DNA of 64,000 bases from Marinimicrobium hydrolyticum (GTDB lineage: Bacteria > Pseudomonadota > Gammaproteobacteria > Pseudomonadales > Cellvibrionaceae): contig NZ_JAVDDU010000002.1 of NCBI RefSeq assembly GCF_030848505.1, positions 62,001-126,000 on the forward strand, read 5' to 3'. The translations under genes were made by a program, and so were the position numbers. Of this stretch, positions 19,415-28,921 are shown piece after piece. Under the pieces are notes generated by a model. The model did not search any database and was not told the origin of the DNA. It saw only the letters and a program-made list of their open reading frames with translations. The number at the start of each line of letters is the position of its first letter. Positions within the stretch are counted from its first letter, which is position 1.

Positions 19415-20375
19415 GGAAATGATTATAGCCCGGTTGATCAAGTTCGAAGGTTTGGCCATGGTGCAGACACTGTACGCTCGCACCGGCCACCATGTGCCCA
19501 ATCACCGTGGCCTGCAACTCACCTTGGGCGATCAGCAGGCCCACTTCGGCCATATGCTCTTCGGGCACGGTAAAACAGAGTTCGTAATCGTCACCACCAC
19601 TAAGCGCCCAATTCAGTGCTTGGTCGCGATCTTCCAGGCCAGCCAGCACCGGGGACAGTGGCAAGTCTTCTACATACACCTCCGCACCTAGATCGCTGGC
19701 GGCACAGATATGCCCCAGATCCGCCACCAGGCCATCGGAAATATCCAGGGCTGCGCTGGCCAGGTCACGGATCTTCCGGGCTTCTGCCACGCGCGGCTCG
19801 GGGCGATAAAAGCGCTGGCGCAGATATTCATCCTGCTCGGCATCCAGCTTCAGGCGCCCTTCTACAGCAGCCAGACCGGCTGCACCATCACCTAGGTGGT
19901 GAGTGACCAGAATATAGTCACCGACACTGGCGCCGTCCCGGCGTAAGGCGTGGCCCGCCTCCACTACTCCCATCACCTGGACGGTGATGCTCAAGGGGCC
20001 GGACGTGGTATCTCCCCCCACCAGCGCGCAGCCGTATTGATTGGCAACGGCGAACAGGCCTCGACTGAAATCCCGCAACCAGGATTCGTCCACGTTCGGC
20101 AAGGTTAACGCGAGGGTGAACCACAGGGGCTGAGCACCCATGGCGGCGAGATCACTTAAATTGACTCGCAAGGCCCGCTGGGCGATGTCCTCGGCGTCAG
20201 CATCGGCAGGAAAATGAACCCCGCTGACCAGGGTATCAACACTGACCGCCAGTTGTTGATAGGGAGGCACTTCCAAGAGCGCGGCGTCATCGCCCACGCC
20301 CATGAATACCCCTTCGGGCGGGTGCTCGGCCTGCTCCTGCTGGAAAAATCGGCGGATAAGTTCGAATTCGCCCAT
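19407..20375 (-). CDS. thiL: Thiamine-monophosphate kinase
   Basis: This 322-residue enzyme phosphorylates thiamine monophosphate to the diphosphate cofactor. It has MGEFELIRRFF, the metal and ATP loop GVGDDAALLEVP, VDTLVSGVHFP, GGDTTSGPLSITVQ, and DISDGLVADLGHI with SGGDDYELCFTV at the C-terminus. It lies 21 bases past nusB and overlaps pgpA. Confidence 0.96.
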   Translation of the reverse strand: MGEFELIRRFFQQEQAEHPPEGVFMGVGDDAALLEVPPYQQLAVSVDTLVSGVHFPADADAEDIAQRALRVNLSDLAAMGAQPLWFTLALTLPNVDESWLRDFSRGLFAVANQYGCALVGGDTTSGPLSITVQVMGVVEAGHALRRDGASVGDYILVTHHLGDGAAGLAAVEGRLKLDAEQDEYLRQRFYRPEPRVAEARKIRDLASAALDISDGLVADLGHICAASDLGAEVYVEDLPLSPVLAGLEDRDQALNWALSGGDDYELCFTVPEEHMAEVGLLIAQGELQATVIGHMVAGASVQCLHHGQTFELDQPGYNHFHD

Positions 20376-20396
20376 AACGTCCTGTGGGATTGGGTT

Positions 20397-20855
20397 TTAC
20401 TTTTGCGCTTTTTTTTCCACAGCGCGCTCGGTTTCGGCGACTCGGTCTAAAACACCATTAACAAATTTATGGCTATCTGCGGCGCCAAACTTTTTTGCCA
20501 GAGCCACAGCTTCATTGATGACCACTTTGTAAGGCACGTCGATGCGGTATTTCAGCTCGTAGCTGCCCAGCCGCAATAACGCCTGCGTCACTGGGTCCAG
20601 CTCATGGGGGCCGCGATCCTGCAAGTGGGGCCGAAAGGCCTCTTCCACTTCGTACAGGCAATGAGGTACGCCGTGCAGCACTTCGTGAAAGTACTCCACG
20701 TCCACTTTGGACATGTCGTTGTCGGTGCGCAGCTCGGCTTCGATCGCATTGAGATTGGCACCGGCCATTTGCCACTGATACAGACCCTGCATAGCGTAAT
20801 GGCGCGCGCGGCGGCGGCCGGCTGGCGATAAAGATGGGGAAGGTGCGTCGGCCAT
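20397..20855 (-). CDS. nusB: Transcription antitermination factor NusB
   Basis: This 152-residue all-helical protein binds boxA RNA with NusE (S10) during rRNA antitermination. It has [51 protein letters not shown] and the end [11 protein letters not shown]. It overlaps ribH by one base (TAATG). Confidence 0.96.
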   Translation of the reverse strand: MADAPSPSLSPAGRRRARHYAMQGLYQWQMAGANLNAIEAELRTDNDMSKVDVEYFHEVLHGVPHCLYEVEEAFRPHLQDRGPHELDPVTQALLRLGSYELKYRIDVPYKVVINEAVALAKKFGAADSHKFVNGVLDRVAETERAVEKKAQK

Positions 20856-21325
20856 TACACTTTACCCAACAGTGAAACCATTTCCAGGGCGGTACTGGCC
20901 GCTTCGGCGCCTTTGTTGCCCGCTTTGGTGCCGGCGCGCTCAATGGCCTGCTCAATGGAATCCACAGTAAGCACACCAAAAGCGACGGGGATGCCGGCAT
21001 TCAGGGAAACCTGGGACAACCCCTTGGTGCATTCGCCCGCCACGTATTCAAAGTGTGGAGTGCCACCACGAATGACCGCGCCCAAGGCGATAATGGCATC
21101 CACGCCGCCTTTAGCCGCGATGCGCTGGGCGACCAGCGGCATTTCGAACGCGCCAGGCGCGTAGTAGATGGTGATTTGATCATCTTTGATACCCTGCCGA
21201 CGCAGCGTGTCCAGGGCGCCATCCTTCAGGCTCTCAACCACAAAGCTGTTCCAACGGCTGACCAACAGCGCGTAGCGCCCTTTGGCTGCGGAAAAATCTC
21301 CTTCGATCACTTTTATTTGGCTCAT
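20855..21325 (-). CDS. ribH: 6,7-dimethyl-8-ribityllumazine synthase
   Basis: This 156-residue protein condenses the pyrimidine intermediate with dihydroxybutanone phosphate. It shows [30 protein letters not shown], the catalytic region [17 protein letters not shown], and [15 protein letters not shown]. It is part of ribD-ribE-ribBA-ribH-nusB. Confidence 0.97.
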   Translation of the reverse strand: MSQIKVIEGDFSAAKGRYALLVSRWNSFVVESLKDGALDTLRRQGIKDDQITIYYAPGAFEMPLVAQRIAAKGGVDAIIALGAVIRGGTPHFEYVAGECTKGLSQVSLNAGIPVAFGVLTVDSIEQAIERAGTKAGNKGAEAASTALEMVSLLGKV

Positions 21326-21375
21326 AGCAGTTTCTCGTTGTTGCCACTTAATAATGGGTAAAAATAATGGCCGGG

Positions 21376-22494
21376 CTAAGCATCGCCCGGCGTCAGGTGT
21401 TCGACAATTTCCAGGTCAAACCCGGACAGAGCGGTAAAACGCATGGGTGCAGACATCAGGCGCATTTTACGCACTTCCAGATCGCGAAGTATCTGCGAGC
21501 CGGTGCCCACTTGTTTGTAGACCAGATCGGGACTGCGCACGGGCTGTTTACCGGAGAGCAACCAGTCGACGCTTTCCTCCACTTCCTCGGTGCTTTCGTC
21601 GTGGCAAATCAACATCACTACGCCCGCGCCTTCCTCCGAGATTTTTTTCAGCGCCGCTTGATAGGTCCACGACGGGTGTTGGTCTTCGCCTGGCCGCTTG
21701 ATGCTGAGCAAATCGCGAGCGATATCCATCACATGCACGCGCACCAGAAAAGGCGCTTCAGGGTCCACTTGGCCCTTAAGCATGGCAAAGTGCAAATCAC
21801 CACGGGCTTTGTCCCGGTAGGTGCGTAACTCAAATTCGCCGTAGCGGGTATCCACTTGGCGCTGGTTGATGCATTCGACCGTTTTTTCTTTGATAGCCCG
21901 GTAGTGAATCAAATCGGCGATGGTGCCGATCTTCAGGTCGTGCTCCTGGGCAAAGGCCTCCAGGTCCGCGCGCCGTGCCATTGAACCGTCGGGGTTCATT
22001 ATCTCCACGATAACCGCGGCCGGCTCAAAACCTGCCAAGCGGGCCAGATCGCAACCGGCTTCGGTGTGACCGGCGCGGCTCATCACGCCGCCGGGCTGGG
22101 CCATAATGGGGAAAATATGACCTGGCTGCACAATATCGCCCGGCTCCGCTTCGGCGTTTACCGCCGCGCGCACGGTCCGTGCTCGGTCGGCGGCGGAGAT
22201 ACCAGTGGTCACACCTTCAGCCGCTTCAATGGACACGGTAAAGTTGGTGGAGTAGCGCGCTTTATTGTCGGTGACCATCAGGGGCAAGCCCAACTGCTGG
22301 CAACGCTCGGGCGTTAACGTCAGGCACACCAAACCGCGCGCGTGGGTGGACATAAAATTAATGTCTTCCGCCCGCACCTGTTCGGCCACCATAATCAGGT
22401 CGCCTTCATTCTCGCGGTTTTCATCGTCCATCAGGATGATCATCTTGCCCTGACGGAGATCATCAATCAGTTCTTCAATACTATTCAGTTCCAT
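21376..22494 (-). CDS. ribB: 3,4-dihydroxy-2-butanone 4-phosphate synthase with degenerate GTP cyclohydrolase II domain
   Basis: A 372-residue RibBA-type fusion. The N-terminal synthase half is complete: [26 protein letters not shown], and the region [15 protein letters not shown]. The C-terminal cyclohydrolase half has the fold but not the zinc site: where active enzymes have SEC...CDC, this one reads [18 protein letters not shown] with no cysteines. It is therefore expected to supply only the synthase activity (the RibBX form), with RibA at 17285 doing the other step. Confidence 0.94.
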   Translation of the reverse strand: MELNSIEELIDDLRQGKMIILMDDENRENEGDLIMVAEQVRAEDINFMSTHARGLVCLTLTPERCQQLGLPLMVTDNKARYSTNFTVSIEAAEGVTTGISAADRARTVRAAVNAEAEPGDIVQPGHIFPIMAQPGGVMSRAGHTEAGCDLARLAGFEPAAVIVEIMNPDGSMARRADLEAFAQEHDLKIGTIADLIHYRAIKEKTVECINQRQVDTRYGEFELRTYRDKARGDLHFAMLKGQVDPEAPFLVRVHVMDIARDLLSIKRPGEDQHPSWTYQAALKKISEEGAGVVMLICHDESTEEVEESVDWLLSGKQPVRSPDLVYKQVGTGSQILRDLEVRKMRLMSAPMRFTALSGFDLEIVEHLTPGDA

Positions 22495-22530
22495 AAATGT
22501 CCTGTTGGGAACGTTGTGGTAGCGCTGACG

Positions 22531-23196
22531 CTAAGCCCGATTGAATCCGTGCCGGGTGAGAAAGTCCAGACTGATGCCGGAATCTTCGCTGGGTTCGGCG
22601 GCGCGCTCCCCGAGCAGCAACCTTTCCAGGTAGCGTGCCAGAAGATCCACCTCCAGGTTAACCTGGGTACCGGCTTTGTAGCCGTCCATGGTGGTGCACT
22701 TTAGCGTGTGCGGCACAATATTCAATTCAAATTCGGCGCCATCGACTTTGTTCACGGTCAGGCTAATGCCGTCCACGGTGATGGAGCCTTTGTGAGCGAT
22801 GTATTTGGCCAGCTCATCCGGGGCGCGCAAACGAAAACGCTCGGAGCGGGCATCGCCCCAGCGCTTAACCACTTCGCCAATACCGTCCACGTGGCCGCTG
22901 ACGATATGCCCGCCGAGACGCGTCTGCGGCGTTAGTGCTTTTTCCAGGTTGACGGTGTGCCCCGGTTGCCATTGGCCGGCCGTGGTGTGCATCAGGGTTT
23001 CTCCGGATACATCAGCCCAGTAGCCGCGGCCGGTCAGTTCCACTACCGTCAGGCACACGCCATTAGTCGCGATGGAATCCCCAAGGGCAACGTCGTCCAG
23101 ACCCAAGCCACCGGTTTCGATACACAGGCGCAAGTCTCCGCTGTGGGGTTGCACCTGAGACACCTTACCCATGGCCTCAATAATGCCTGTAAACAT
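22531..23196 (-). CDS. ribE: Riboflavin synthase, alpha chain
   Basis: This 221-residue enzyme dismutates two ribityllumazines to riboflavin. Two lumazine-binding repeats are visible. The first begins MFTGIIEAMGKVSQV with VCLTVVELTG, and the second begins GHIVSGHVDGIGEV with ITVDGISLTVNKV. It lies between ribD and ribBA. Confidence 0.97.
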   Translation of the reverse strand: MFTGIIEAMGKVSQVQPHSGDLRLCIETGGLGLDDVALGDSIATNGVCLTVVELTGRGYWADVSGETLMHTTAGQWQPGHTVNLEKALTPQTRLGGHIVSGHVDGIGEVVKRWGDARSERFRLRAPDELAKYIAHKGSITVDGISLTVNKVDGAEFELNIVPHTLKCTTMDGYKAGTQVNLEVDLLARYLERLLLGERAAEPSEDSGISLDFLTRHGFNRA

Positions 23197-23304
23197 GGAT
23201 TTTTCTCGTCAAGTGGACGCTGTGCCGCGCACAGCGAAGGTTTGAACCGTACAGATAGGGACAAAGTGTAACACCTTACCGCGCCGAGATTCTTTGTCGG
23301 CGGC

Positions 23305-24420
23305 TTAACCTTCCGGGTCCGGGCTGGCGGTAATGCGCCAGTCTTGGCCCAAGGCGCGAATATCCTGAATCTTCAGCGGCAGGTGCCCGGACATTTTCTC
23401 CAGGGGCAAATTGAACAGCGGTCTGGCGCTGCTGCCCAGCAGTTTTGGCGCCATGTAGATAATCAGTTCATCCAGCAGGCCGCGAGCCAAAAAGCCACCC
23501 GCCAATACGGCCCCTGTTTCCACCAGCACTTCATTGCATTCACGTCGGGCCAGCTCCACCAGCAGAGCACTCAAGTCAATGCGCTCATCCACGCTGGGCA
23601 ATGCCAGGGTTTCCACATGAGCCGGCCAGCCACCCGGATCGGGCGCGCCCGCGTGCACCAGCAATATCGGTCCGCCCTGCTCCAACAATGGCGCATCCAA
23701 AGGCAGGCGCAAGCGTGAATCCAAAATGACCCGCAAGGGCTGACGCTCAGCGATGAATTCGGCGTTTTCCAGTTGCAACTCCTGGGCTCGCACCGTGAGT
23801 GAAGCGCGATCCAGTAGCACGGTTTCTATGCCGGTGATAATGGCGCAGCTGCGCGCCCGCAAACGCTGAACATCCTCGCGCGCGCGGCGACTGGTTACCC
23901 ACTTGCTTTCACCGCTGGCCATGGCGGTACGTCCGTCCAAACTCATGGCCAGCTTGCAGCGCACCAATGGCCGCCCGTGTTCCATGCGTTTGATAAAACC
24001 GGGGTTCAGCGCGCGCGCCTCGTCTTCCAACACTGGCCCGCTGACTTCAATACCGGCGGCGCGCAGTTTGTCCAATCCACGCCCGGCGACTTTTGGGTTC
24101 GGGTCTTCCATGCCATACACCACTCGACTCACGCCGGCGGCGATCAGAGCGTCGCAGCAGGGACCGGTGCGGCCGGTGTGACTGCAGGGCTCAAGCGTGA
24201 CGTAAGCGGTAGTACCGCGAGCGCGCTCGCCCGCTCGGGCCAACGCATCGGCTTCCGCATGGGCTTCGCCAGCGCGCCTGTGCCAGCCTTCGGCTACGCA
24301 TTCAGCGTCGTCCACCAATACACAACCCACGCGCGGGTTAGGCATAGTGGTATACAGGCCACGCTCGGCGAGACGCAGGGCGCGCGCCATGTGGGCGCTG
24401 TCACTGACGGGATTGGTCAT
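23305..24420 (-). CDS. ribD: Bifunctional diaminohydroxyphosphoribosylaminopyrimidine deaminase / reductase
   Basis: A 371-residue protein. The N-terminal zinc deaminase has HAEADALARAGE and EPCSHTGRTGPCCDALI; the C-terminal DHFR-like reductase has RCKLAMSLDGRTAMASGESKW and EVLVETGAVLAGGFLA. It carries out the second and third steps of riboflavin synthesis. The start MTNPVSDSAHMARALRLAERG at 24420 is four bases past the nrdR stop; a longer start would lie inside nrdR. Confidence 0.95.
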   Translation of the reverse strand: MTNPVSDSAHMARALRLAERGLYTTMPNPRVGCVLVDDAECVAEGWHRRAGEAHAEADALARAGERARGTTAYVTLEPCSHTGRTGPCCDALIAAGVSRVVYGMEDPNPKVAGRGLDKLRAAGIEVSGPVLEDEARALNPGFIKRMEHGRPLVRCKLAMSLDGRTAMASGESKWVTSRRAREDVQRLRARSCAIITGIETVLLDRASLTVRAQELQLENAEFIAERQPLRVILDSRLRLPLDAPLLEQGGPILLVHAGAPDPGGWPAHVETLALPSVDERIDLSALLVELARRECNEVLVETGAVLAGGFLARGLLDELIIYMAPKLLGSSARPLFNLPLEKMSGHLPLKIQDIRALGQDWRITASPDPEG

Positions 24421-24424
24421 GGCT

Positions 24425-24919
24425 TCAGTCCTGCTCGGACTGCTTGGGTTCGGCCTGCTCTGACTCAGGCTGTTTTTCCAGCCGATCAATCTCACGGCGG
24501 AATTCGGTCAGATCCTTAAACCGGCGATACACTGAGGCAAAGCGCACGTAGGCCACTTCGTCGAGCTTTTGCAGTTGCTCCATCACCTTTTCACCCACCG
24601 TAAAGGCTTTAATTTCACGCTCGCCGGTGGCCTGCAAAAAATGTTTGATGTGGTTGATGGCGGACTCGATATCTTCAATGCTTACCGGCCGCTTTTCCAG
24701 CGCGCGCAAAAGCCCGGCGCGCAGTTTGCGCTCGTCGAAAGGCTCGCGGGTGCCGTCTTGCTTGATGATGCGAGGCATAACCAGCTCAGCCACTTCATAA
24801 GTGGTGAAGCGTTCATGGCAGGAAAGGCACTGGCGACGACGACGCACCTGGTCACCTTCGGCGACCAGCCGGGAATCAACGACTTTAGTATCATCAGCGC
24901 CGCAAAAGGGGCAATGCAT
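24425..24919 (-). CDS. nrdR: Transcriptional repressor NrdR
   Basis: This 164-residue repressor of ribonucleotide reductase genes has an N-terminal zinc ribbon ([17 protein letters not shown] and [12 protein letters not shown]) and an ATP-cone domain ([20 protein letters not shown]-like). The C-terminal tail is unusually rich in E, Q, S and P. It heads the rib block, as in most gammaproteobacteria. No NrdR box is visible in this window. Confidence 0.96.
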   Translation of the reverse strand: MHCPFCGADDTKVVDSRLVAEGDQVRRRRQCLSCHERFTTYEVAELVMPRIIKQDGTREPFDERKLRAGLLRALEKRPVSIEDIESAINHIKHFLQATGEREIKAFTVGEKVMEQLQKLDEVAYVRFASVYRRFKDLTEFRREIDRLEKQPESEQAEPKQSEQD

Positions 24920-25000
24920 AACCAGGCCTCATGGTGTACAAAACGTGCGCATCTTAGCACATTTTAAGAGCGCAACCGATTGAGGCCTTTCAAGGGTGGT

Positions 25001-25720
25001 TCAGAGCTCGCCGGCAGCCTCCAGCTCCTGCTCGATAAAGGTGAGCGCCTCGTCGATCAGCAACAACATGGCGGTGCGAGCACGTTCTGGATTGCGGCTT
25101 TTGATGGCGTTGTACACCTTGGCGTGATCTTCAATAACCGCTTCGTGATTGGCCTTAATGACGTTGGTGTGACGGATGCTGACATTGAGCGCGGCCTGAA
25201 TAAAATCTCTCAGCCGTATGTAGAAGCGATTTTGGCTGGCAAATAGAATGCTGACATGGAACGCAATGTCATTCTTCAGAGCCTCTTCCGGCTTGTTCTC
25301 TGACTGCTTCATTCGCTCCAGGGAATCGCCAATGGCCTGAATTCGCTCATCACTGGCATAGCGCGCCGCCAGGGAAGCAGCCTCTGGCTCGATGGCAATT
25401 CGCAACTGCAAAAATTCCCGCAATACCCGCAGGGACGGGTTGCCCTCCAATGACCAACGCAGCAGGTCGGAGTCGAAAATGTTCCACTCCTGCTCGGGCT
25501 GTATGCGAATACCCTGGCGCGGACGACTGGAAATCAGCCCCTTGGCCGACAGCATTTTCACCGCTTCCCGCACGGCGGTGCGGCTGACACCAAAGTGTTC
25601 GCACAACTCCGCCTCACTGGGCAGACTTTCATCCCTGGGGTATACACCGCAAACAATCGCCTTTCCCAGCTCCTGGGTCATGCGCTGGGAGAGATTAAAG
25701 TTTCGTTCCAAAACGGCCAT
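25001..25720 (-). CDS. GntR-family transcriptional regulator, FadR/FCD subfamily
   Basis: This 239-residue protein has a winged helix (LPSEAELCEHFGVSRTAVREAVKMLSAKGLI, about 35-65) and an all-helical FCD ligand domain with metal-type histidines (NDIAFHVSIL, IRHTNVIKANHEAVIEDHAKVYNAI). Such proteins usually repress sugar-acid or sugar catabolism genes and release DNA on binding a metabolite. It lies downstream of galM, separated by a terminator. An AT-rich site overlaps its own -10 region, and similar sites occur ahead of the arabinose genes, making it the best local candidate for their regulator. Confidence 0.88.
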   Translation of the reverse strand: MAVLERNFNLSQRMTQELGKAIVCGVYPRDESLPSEAELCEHFGVSRTAVREAVKMLSAKGLISSRPRQGIRIQPEQEWNIFDSDLLRWSLEGNPSLRVLREFLQLRIAIEPEAASLAARYASDERIQAIGDSLERMKQSENKPEEALKNDIAFHVSILFASQNRFYIRLRDFIQAALNVSIRHTNVIKANHEAVIEDHAKVYNAIKSRNPERARTAMLLLIDEALTFIEQELEAAGEL

Positions 25721-25765
25721 AGTCTTTTTCCGTGTATGAGTAGAGCGCCCACTAAGTGCTCAAGG

Positions 25766-25816
25766 TAGCGCTTTCATCAACAAAACTCAATAAGCACTTT
25801 ATAGTATTATACGACA
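25766..25816 (-). promoter_or_regulatory. gntR promoter with overlapping palindromic operator
   Basis: Read on the minus strand, TCGTATAATACTA (25814-25802) holds a perfect TATAAT and fits the FadR-subfamily pattern TnGT...ACnA. A weak -35 (CTGACT) lies 18 bases upstream. Overlap of operator and -10 suggests autorepression. A nearby GATGAAAGCGCTACC (25779-25765) is a partial LacI-type half-site. Sequence seen; binding inferred. Confidence 0.45.
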
Positions 25817-25896
25817 CATATAGGGGTAGAGTCAGCCGATTTTGGGCAGAGATGAGGGGAAACCAAGTGTTAGCGGTTAGCTTTGGAGCTGAATAG

Positions 25897-25925
25897 AAAA
25901 AAGCCCTTTGCCGGGAGCAAAGGGC
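25897..25925 (-). terminator. Intrinsic terminator between galM and gntR
   Basis: A 9-bp stem GCCCTTTGC/GCAAAGGGC with a five-base loop, followed by six T on the minus strand. It separates the galM transcript from gntR, which has its own promoter. The remaining 200 bases up to the galM stop show only the AT-rich site at 26048-26070. Confidence 0.8.
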
Positions 25926-26047
25926 GAAAGAGACCTCGGCATATCATCAAGACTCGCTTAACTGTCGAAGCATCACTTGAAGCTCAACCTTGCAGTGAGC
26001 AAGCGGGGGCGTCCCAATACGCAGCACCCGCTCCACCAAAGCTGATA

Positions 26048-26070
26048 AGTGATATTATAGTACATATTAA
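26048..26070. promoter_or_regulatory. AT-rich palindrome-like site near the galM 3' end
   Basis: GTGATATTATAGTACATATTA shares the TATTATA core with the sites upstream of gntR, the TonB receptor and araB. It lies past the galM stop, so its role is unclear. It is the weakest of the five. Confidence 0.25.
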
Positions 26071-26126
26071 GCTAAATGCAACCCGGATCCCAAAAGGTGC
26101 CTTATGGGCGGGGCGCTAGTGCTGGC

Positions 26127-27194
26127 CTATTCGGCACTAAACCGGAAGCTCATGAGCGTGCGGTAGATTTCTCCCGGGCGCAGGGTAGTGCTGGGAAACT
26201 CCGGCTGATTGGGCGCGTCGGGAAAGTGCTGAGGCTCTATGCAAAAACCGCTGTGGCGCTCAAAGCGGCGGCCCTTACCTTCCAAGCTGCCGTCGAGGAA
26301 ATTGCCTGAGTAGAACTGAAAACCGGGCTCTTCAGTGAACACTTCCAGCACCCGTCCCGATTCGGGATCCCAAACTCGAGCCGCTTGCACCATGCCTTTT
26401 TCCTCGCCCCGGGCAACCACGTAGTTGTGATCGTAGCCACCATTGGCCAGTTGCAGTTGGGTATCCGCTTGGTGAATAAGCTCACCAATGGGGCGAGCTT
26501 TGCGGAAGTCGAAGGGTGTATCCTCCACTGGCTCGATTCGCCCCAAAGGAATCAGGCCCTCGCCGGCTGGGGTGTAGCGCTCGGCGTTCAAAACCAGCTG
26601 GTGATCGAGTACATTGCCGGTGCCCGCGAGATTGAAGTAGCTGTGCTGGGTCAGATTGACGGGCGTGGCCTTATCGGTTTCGGCGCGGTATTCCGTCAGC
26701 AGCTCGTTACTCTCGGTAAGCGTGTAGGTGACTTGGACGTCTAGGCGACCAGGATAACCCTGATCACCATCAGGACTGATCAAGGTTAATTCCACACCTA
26801 CACCGCGCGCGTCGTTGAAAGAGCGTGCGTCCCATAATTTTTTATCGAAACCTTCCAGGCCACCGTGCAAATGGTTCGCGCCGTCATTGCACTCGAGCTT
26901 GAAGCTTTCGCCGTCCAGCTCGAAGCGGCCTCCCGCAATGCGGTTCCCCACGCGCCCGATGAGCGCGCCGAAATAAGGGGAGTCTTTCAGGTAAGGCTCA
27001 AGGTCGTCATAACCCAGCACCACATCGGCCAGCTTGCCGTCACGATCCGGCGCCCACAGGTGTGTCACTATGCCGCCATAGTTAATCAGCCGAACCTCCA
27101 TGCCATGCGCATTACAAAGGGTAAATTGCGTCACTTCTCGCCCATCGGGCAGGTGGCCGAACGTAGCTTGCGAAACTGAGGAGTTTGTCATCAT
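26127..27194 (-). CDS. galM: Aldose 1-epimerase (galactose mutarotase)
   Basis: This 355-residue enzyme interconverts alpha and beta anomers of free sugars such as galactose or arabinose. It has LINYGGIVTHLWAPDRDG, GRVGNRIAGGRF, the catalytic His region NHLHGGLEGFDKKLWD, NLTQHSYFNLAG, and the Glu region GFCIEPQHFPDAPN near the C-terminus. There is no signal peptide. Its place between an FCD regulator and the arabinan locus fits supply of the right anomer to pentose catabolism. Confidence 0.95.
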   Translation of the reverse strand: MMTNSSVSQATFGHLPDGREVTQFTLCNAHGMEVRLINYGGIVTHLWAPDRDGKLADVVLGYDDLEPYLKDSPYFGALIGRVGNRIAGGRFELDGESFKLECNDGANHLHGGLEGFDKKLWDARSFNDARGVGVELTLISPDGDQGYPGRLDVQVTYTLTESNELLTEYRAETDKATPVNLTQHSYFNLAGTGNVLDHQLVLNAERYTPAGEGLIPLGRIEPVEDTPFDFRKARPIGELIHQADTQLQLANGGYDHNYVVARGEEKGMVQAARVWDPESGRVLEVFTEEPGFQFYSGNFLDGSLEGKGRRFERHSGFCIEPQHFPDAPNQPEFPSTTLRPGEIYRTLMSFRFSAE

Positions 27195-27342
27195 CCGTAT
27201 CCATAATCAGCGAAAGTGAACGGCCCTTTGCGGGTCGGGCCCAGAAAAGAAAGCATGGTATAACCCCATCGCCGCGTTTGCCATCCTATCCTGCCAGTCA
27301 CACCCAATTCGTATTCATTATTGGAATAAACCGCGCCATCGA

Positions 27343-27360
27343 GTTACCTTTATAGGTAAC
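27343..27360. promoter_or_regulatory. Perfect palindrome upstream of mgtE
   Basis: GTTACC TTTATA GGTAAC forms a 6-bp inverted repeat about 85 bases before the preferred mgtE start. It could be an operator or a leader hairpin. No M-box magnesium riboswitch was recognised in the 250-base leader. Confidence 0.35.
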
Positions 27361-27444
27361 CGAAAGAGTTGGGTAAGCAACGCTTAACATCAGAACCATT
27401 AAAAAATGCTCGCGAGTGCGGGCGCCGCTAAGGACGATTTGCCT

Positions 27445-28809
27445 ATGCTGTTAGACTCGGAAGCGCTAGAAGCCCGAGCAGCCCACCTGGCCAACCTGCT
27501 CACTTCTGGAGCGCTGGAGGAAGCTGCCCGAGAGCAGGATAACGTTTCACCCATGCGCATCAGCCAGACGCTAAAGGAGATGCACCCGGAAGATGTGGCC
27601 GAGTTTGTGCGCCTGATCGGTTGGGTGCGAGGCGGCAATCTGGTGGCTTATTTTCCATCGGAAATTCTGGCGCAATTTTTAAAGGTTCTGGACGCAGAAG
27701 AAGCCGCAACACTCAGCCGCCACCTGCCCGCCGCGCGCATCGCCGATGTACTGCCTTCACTTTCCGAATCACTGCGCTCGGCCGTTCTCGAGCGCCTGCC
27801 CCAAGAGATGCGCAGCTCGGTCGAGCGCCTGGAGGCCTACGAAAGCGACACCGCTGGCGCGGAAATGAGCCCGCTGTTTCTTTCGGTGCGCGCCGGCGCC
27901 ACGATCAGCGCCACGCAGGCGGCCGTCCAGGCCATGCCCCCGGAACACCATCGCAGTGCCTACGTGTATGTGGTGGATGAACACTCCCGCCTCAAAGGGG
28001 TGATTTCCCTACGTGAGTTAATGCTCGCCAACCCTGGCGACTCGGTGGACAGGGTTATGATCCCCGACATTTTTGCAGTCCGGGACGACGACTCAGCCCT
28101 GGAAGCGGCCAAACGCATCCGTACCCGGGGTCTGCGCATGCTGCCCGTGGTGGATGCCAATGACCGGTTGGTGGGTGTTATCAGTATTGAGCGCGCCATG
28201 GATTTGCTGTCCAGTGAATTGGCGGGCAGCTTTCTCGGCATCGGTGGTGCTACCGAGGAATCCTTTTTTACCTCCCCCAAACGCGCCGTGGGGATGCGCC
28301 TGCCCTGGATGGCCGCCAATGTGTTTCTGAACCTGGGTGCCGTATGGGTCATTACCGGTTTTGAAGCGACCATTGAACAAGTCGCCATCCTGGCCGCCTT
28401 CCTGCCCATGATTACCGATATGGGCGGCAATGTGGGCATCCAAGCTCTGTCGGTGTCTATTCGCAGCATGGCTCTGGGCGAGGCGCGAGTGCGAGACGTC
28501 TGGCGGGCGCTGCGCAAAGAATTAATGATCGGTATGGTCAACGGACTGGCCCTGGGGCTGCTCTTTGGCGTCATTGTCATGGTGATGCAGCAAAACCTAA
28601 CCCTGGCAGTGGTTGCCTCCCTGGCGCTGAGTGCCAACGTAGTCATCGCCGGGGCCGTGGGTGGCACCATCCCCTTCCTGATTAAGCGCCTGGGTTATGA
28701 CCCGGCCATGATGACCGGGCCCGTGCTGACTACCATTACCGACATCAGTGGCGTGACGGTTTACTTGGGCTTGAGCACAGTGTTCCTAAGTGCCCTGCTT
28801 ATCGTGTAA
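27445..28809 (+). CDS. mgtE: Magnesium transporter MgtE
   Basis: A 454-residue Mg2+ channel. It has an N-terminal MgtE domain (LKEMHPEDVAEFVRLIG), a CBS pair (around residues 130-250, VYVVDEHSRLKGVISLREL and LPVVDANDRLVGVISIERAM), and five membrane spans with MITDMGGNVGIQALSVSIR, the pore signature. The start at 27445 has AAGGA ten bases upstream; an in-frame ATG at 27406 has no ribosome-binding site. It is followed by a strong terminator. Confidence 0.94.
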   Translation: MLLDSEALEARAAHLANLLTSGALEEAAREQDNVSPMRISQTLKEMHPEDVAEFVRLIGWVRGGNLVAYFPSEILAQFLKVLDAEEAATLSRHLPAARIADVLPSLSESLRSAVLERLPQEMRSSVERLEAYESDTAGAEMSPLFLSVRAGATISATQAAVQAMPPEHHRSAYVYVVDEHSRLKGVISLRELMLANPGDSVDRVMIPDIFAVRDDDSALEAAKRIRTRGLRMLPVVDANDRLVGVISIERAMDLLSSELAGSFLGIGGATEESFFTSPKRAVGMRLPWMAANVFLNLGAVWVITGFEATIEQVAILAAFLPMITDMGGNVGIQALSVSIRSMALGEARVRDVWRALRKELMIGMVNGLALGLLFGVIVMVMQQNLTLAVVASLALSANVVIAGAVGGTIPFLIKRLGYDPAMMTGPVLTTITDISGVTVYLGLSTVFLSALLIV

Positions 28810-28828
28810 GGCCGATTGCCCCGTGCCG

Positions 28829-28856
28829 AAAAAGCGGGCCCGGTGCCCGCTTTTTT
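28829..28856. terminator. Bidirectional-type terminator after mgtE
   Basis: AAAAAGCGGGC, loop CCGGT, GCCCGCTTTTT, with six T on the plus strand. It insulates mgtE from the copper-responsive promoter that begins two bases later. Confidence 0.88.
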
Positions 28857-28857
28857 G

Positions 28858-28888
28858 TTGACCTTCCTCTGACGGGAAGGATTAGGCT
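28858..28888 (+). promoter_or_regulatory. CueR-type (MerR family) copper promoter for copA
   Basis: The -35 TTGACC and -10 TAGGCT are 19 bases apart, the over-long spacing that MerR-family activators correct. Within the spacer is the dyad ACCTTCC, seven bases, GGAAGG, matching the CueR box. No cueR gene is in the window, so the regulator must be encoded elsewhere. Confidence 0.88.
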
Positions 28889-28921
28889 CCGTTGTTACAG
28901 CACTAACAGCAGGAGCCGGCC

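Noticed and set aside
22495-22530. Possible FMN riboswitch ahead of ribBA
   Set aside because: The gap is only 36 bases, too short for the aptamer, and no FMN-element motifs were seen near the other rib genes.
27195-27444. Possible magnesium riboswitch (M-box) ahead of mgtE
   Set aside because: Only a 6-bp palindrome was found; the conserved M-box cores are absent.
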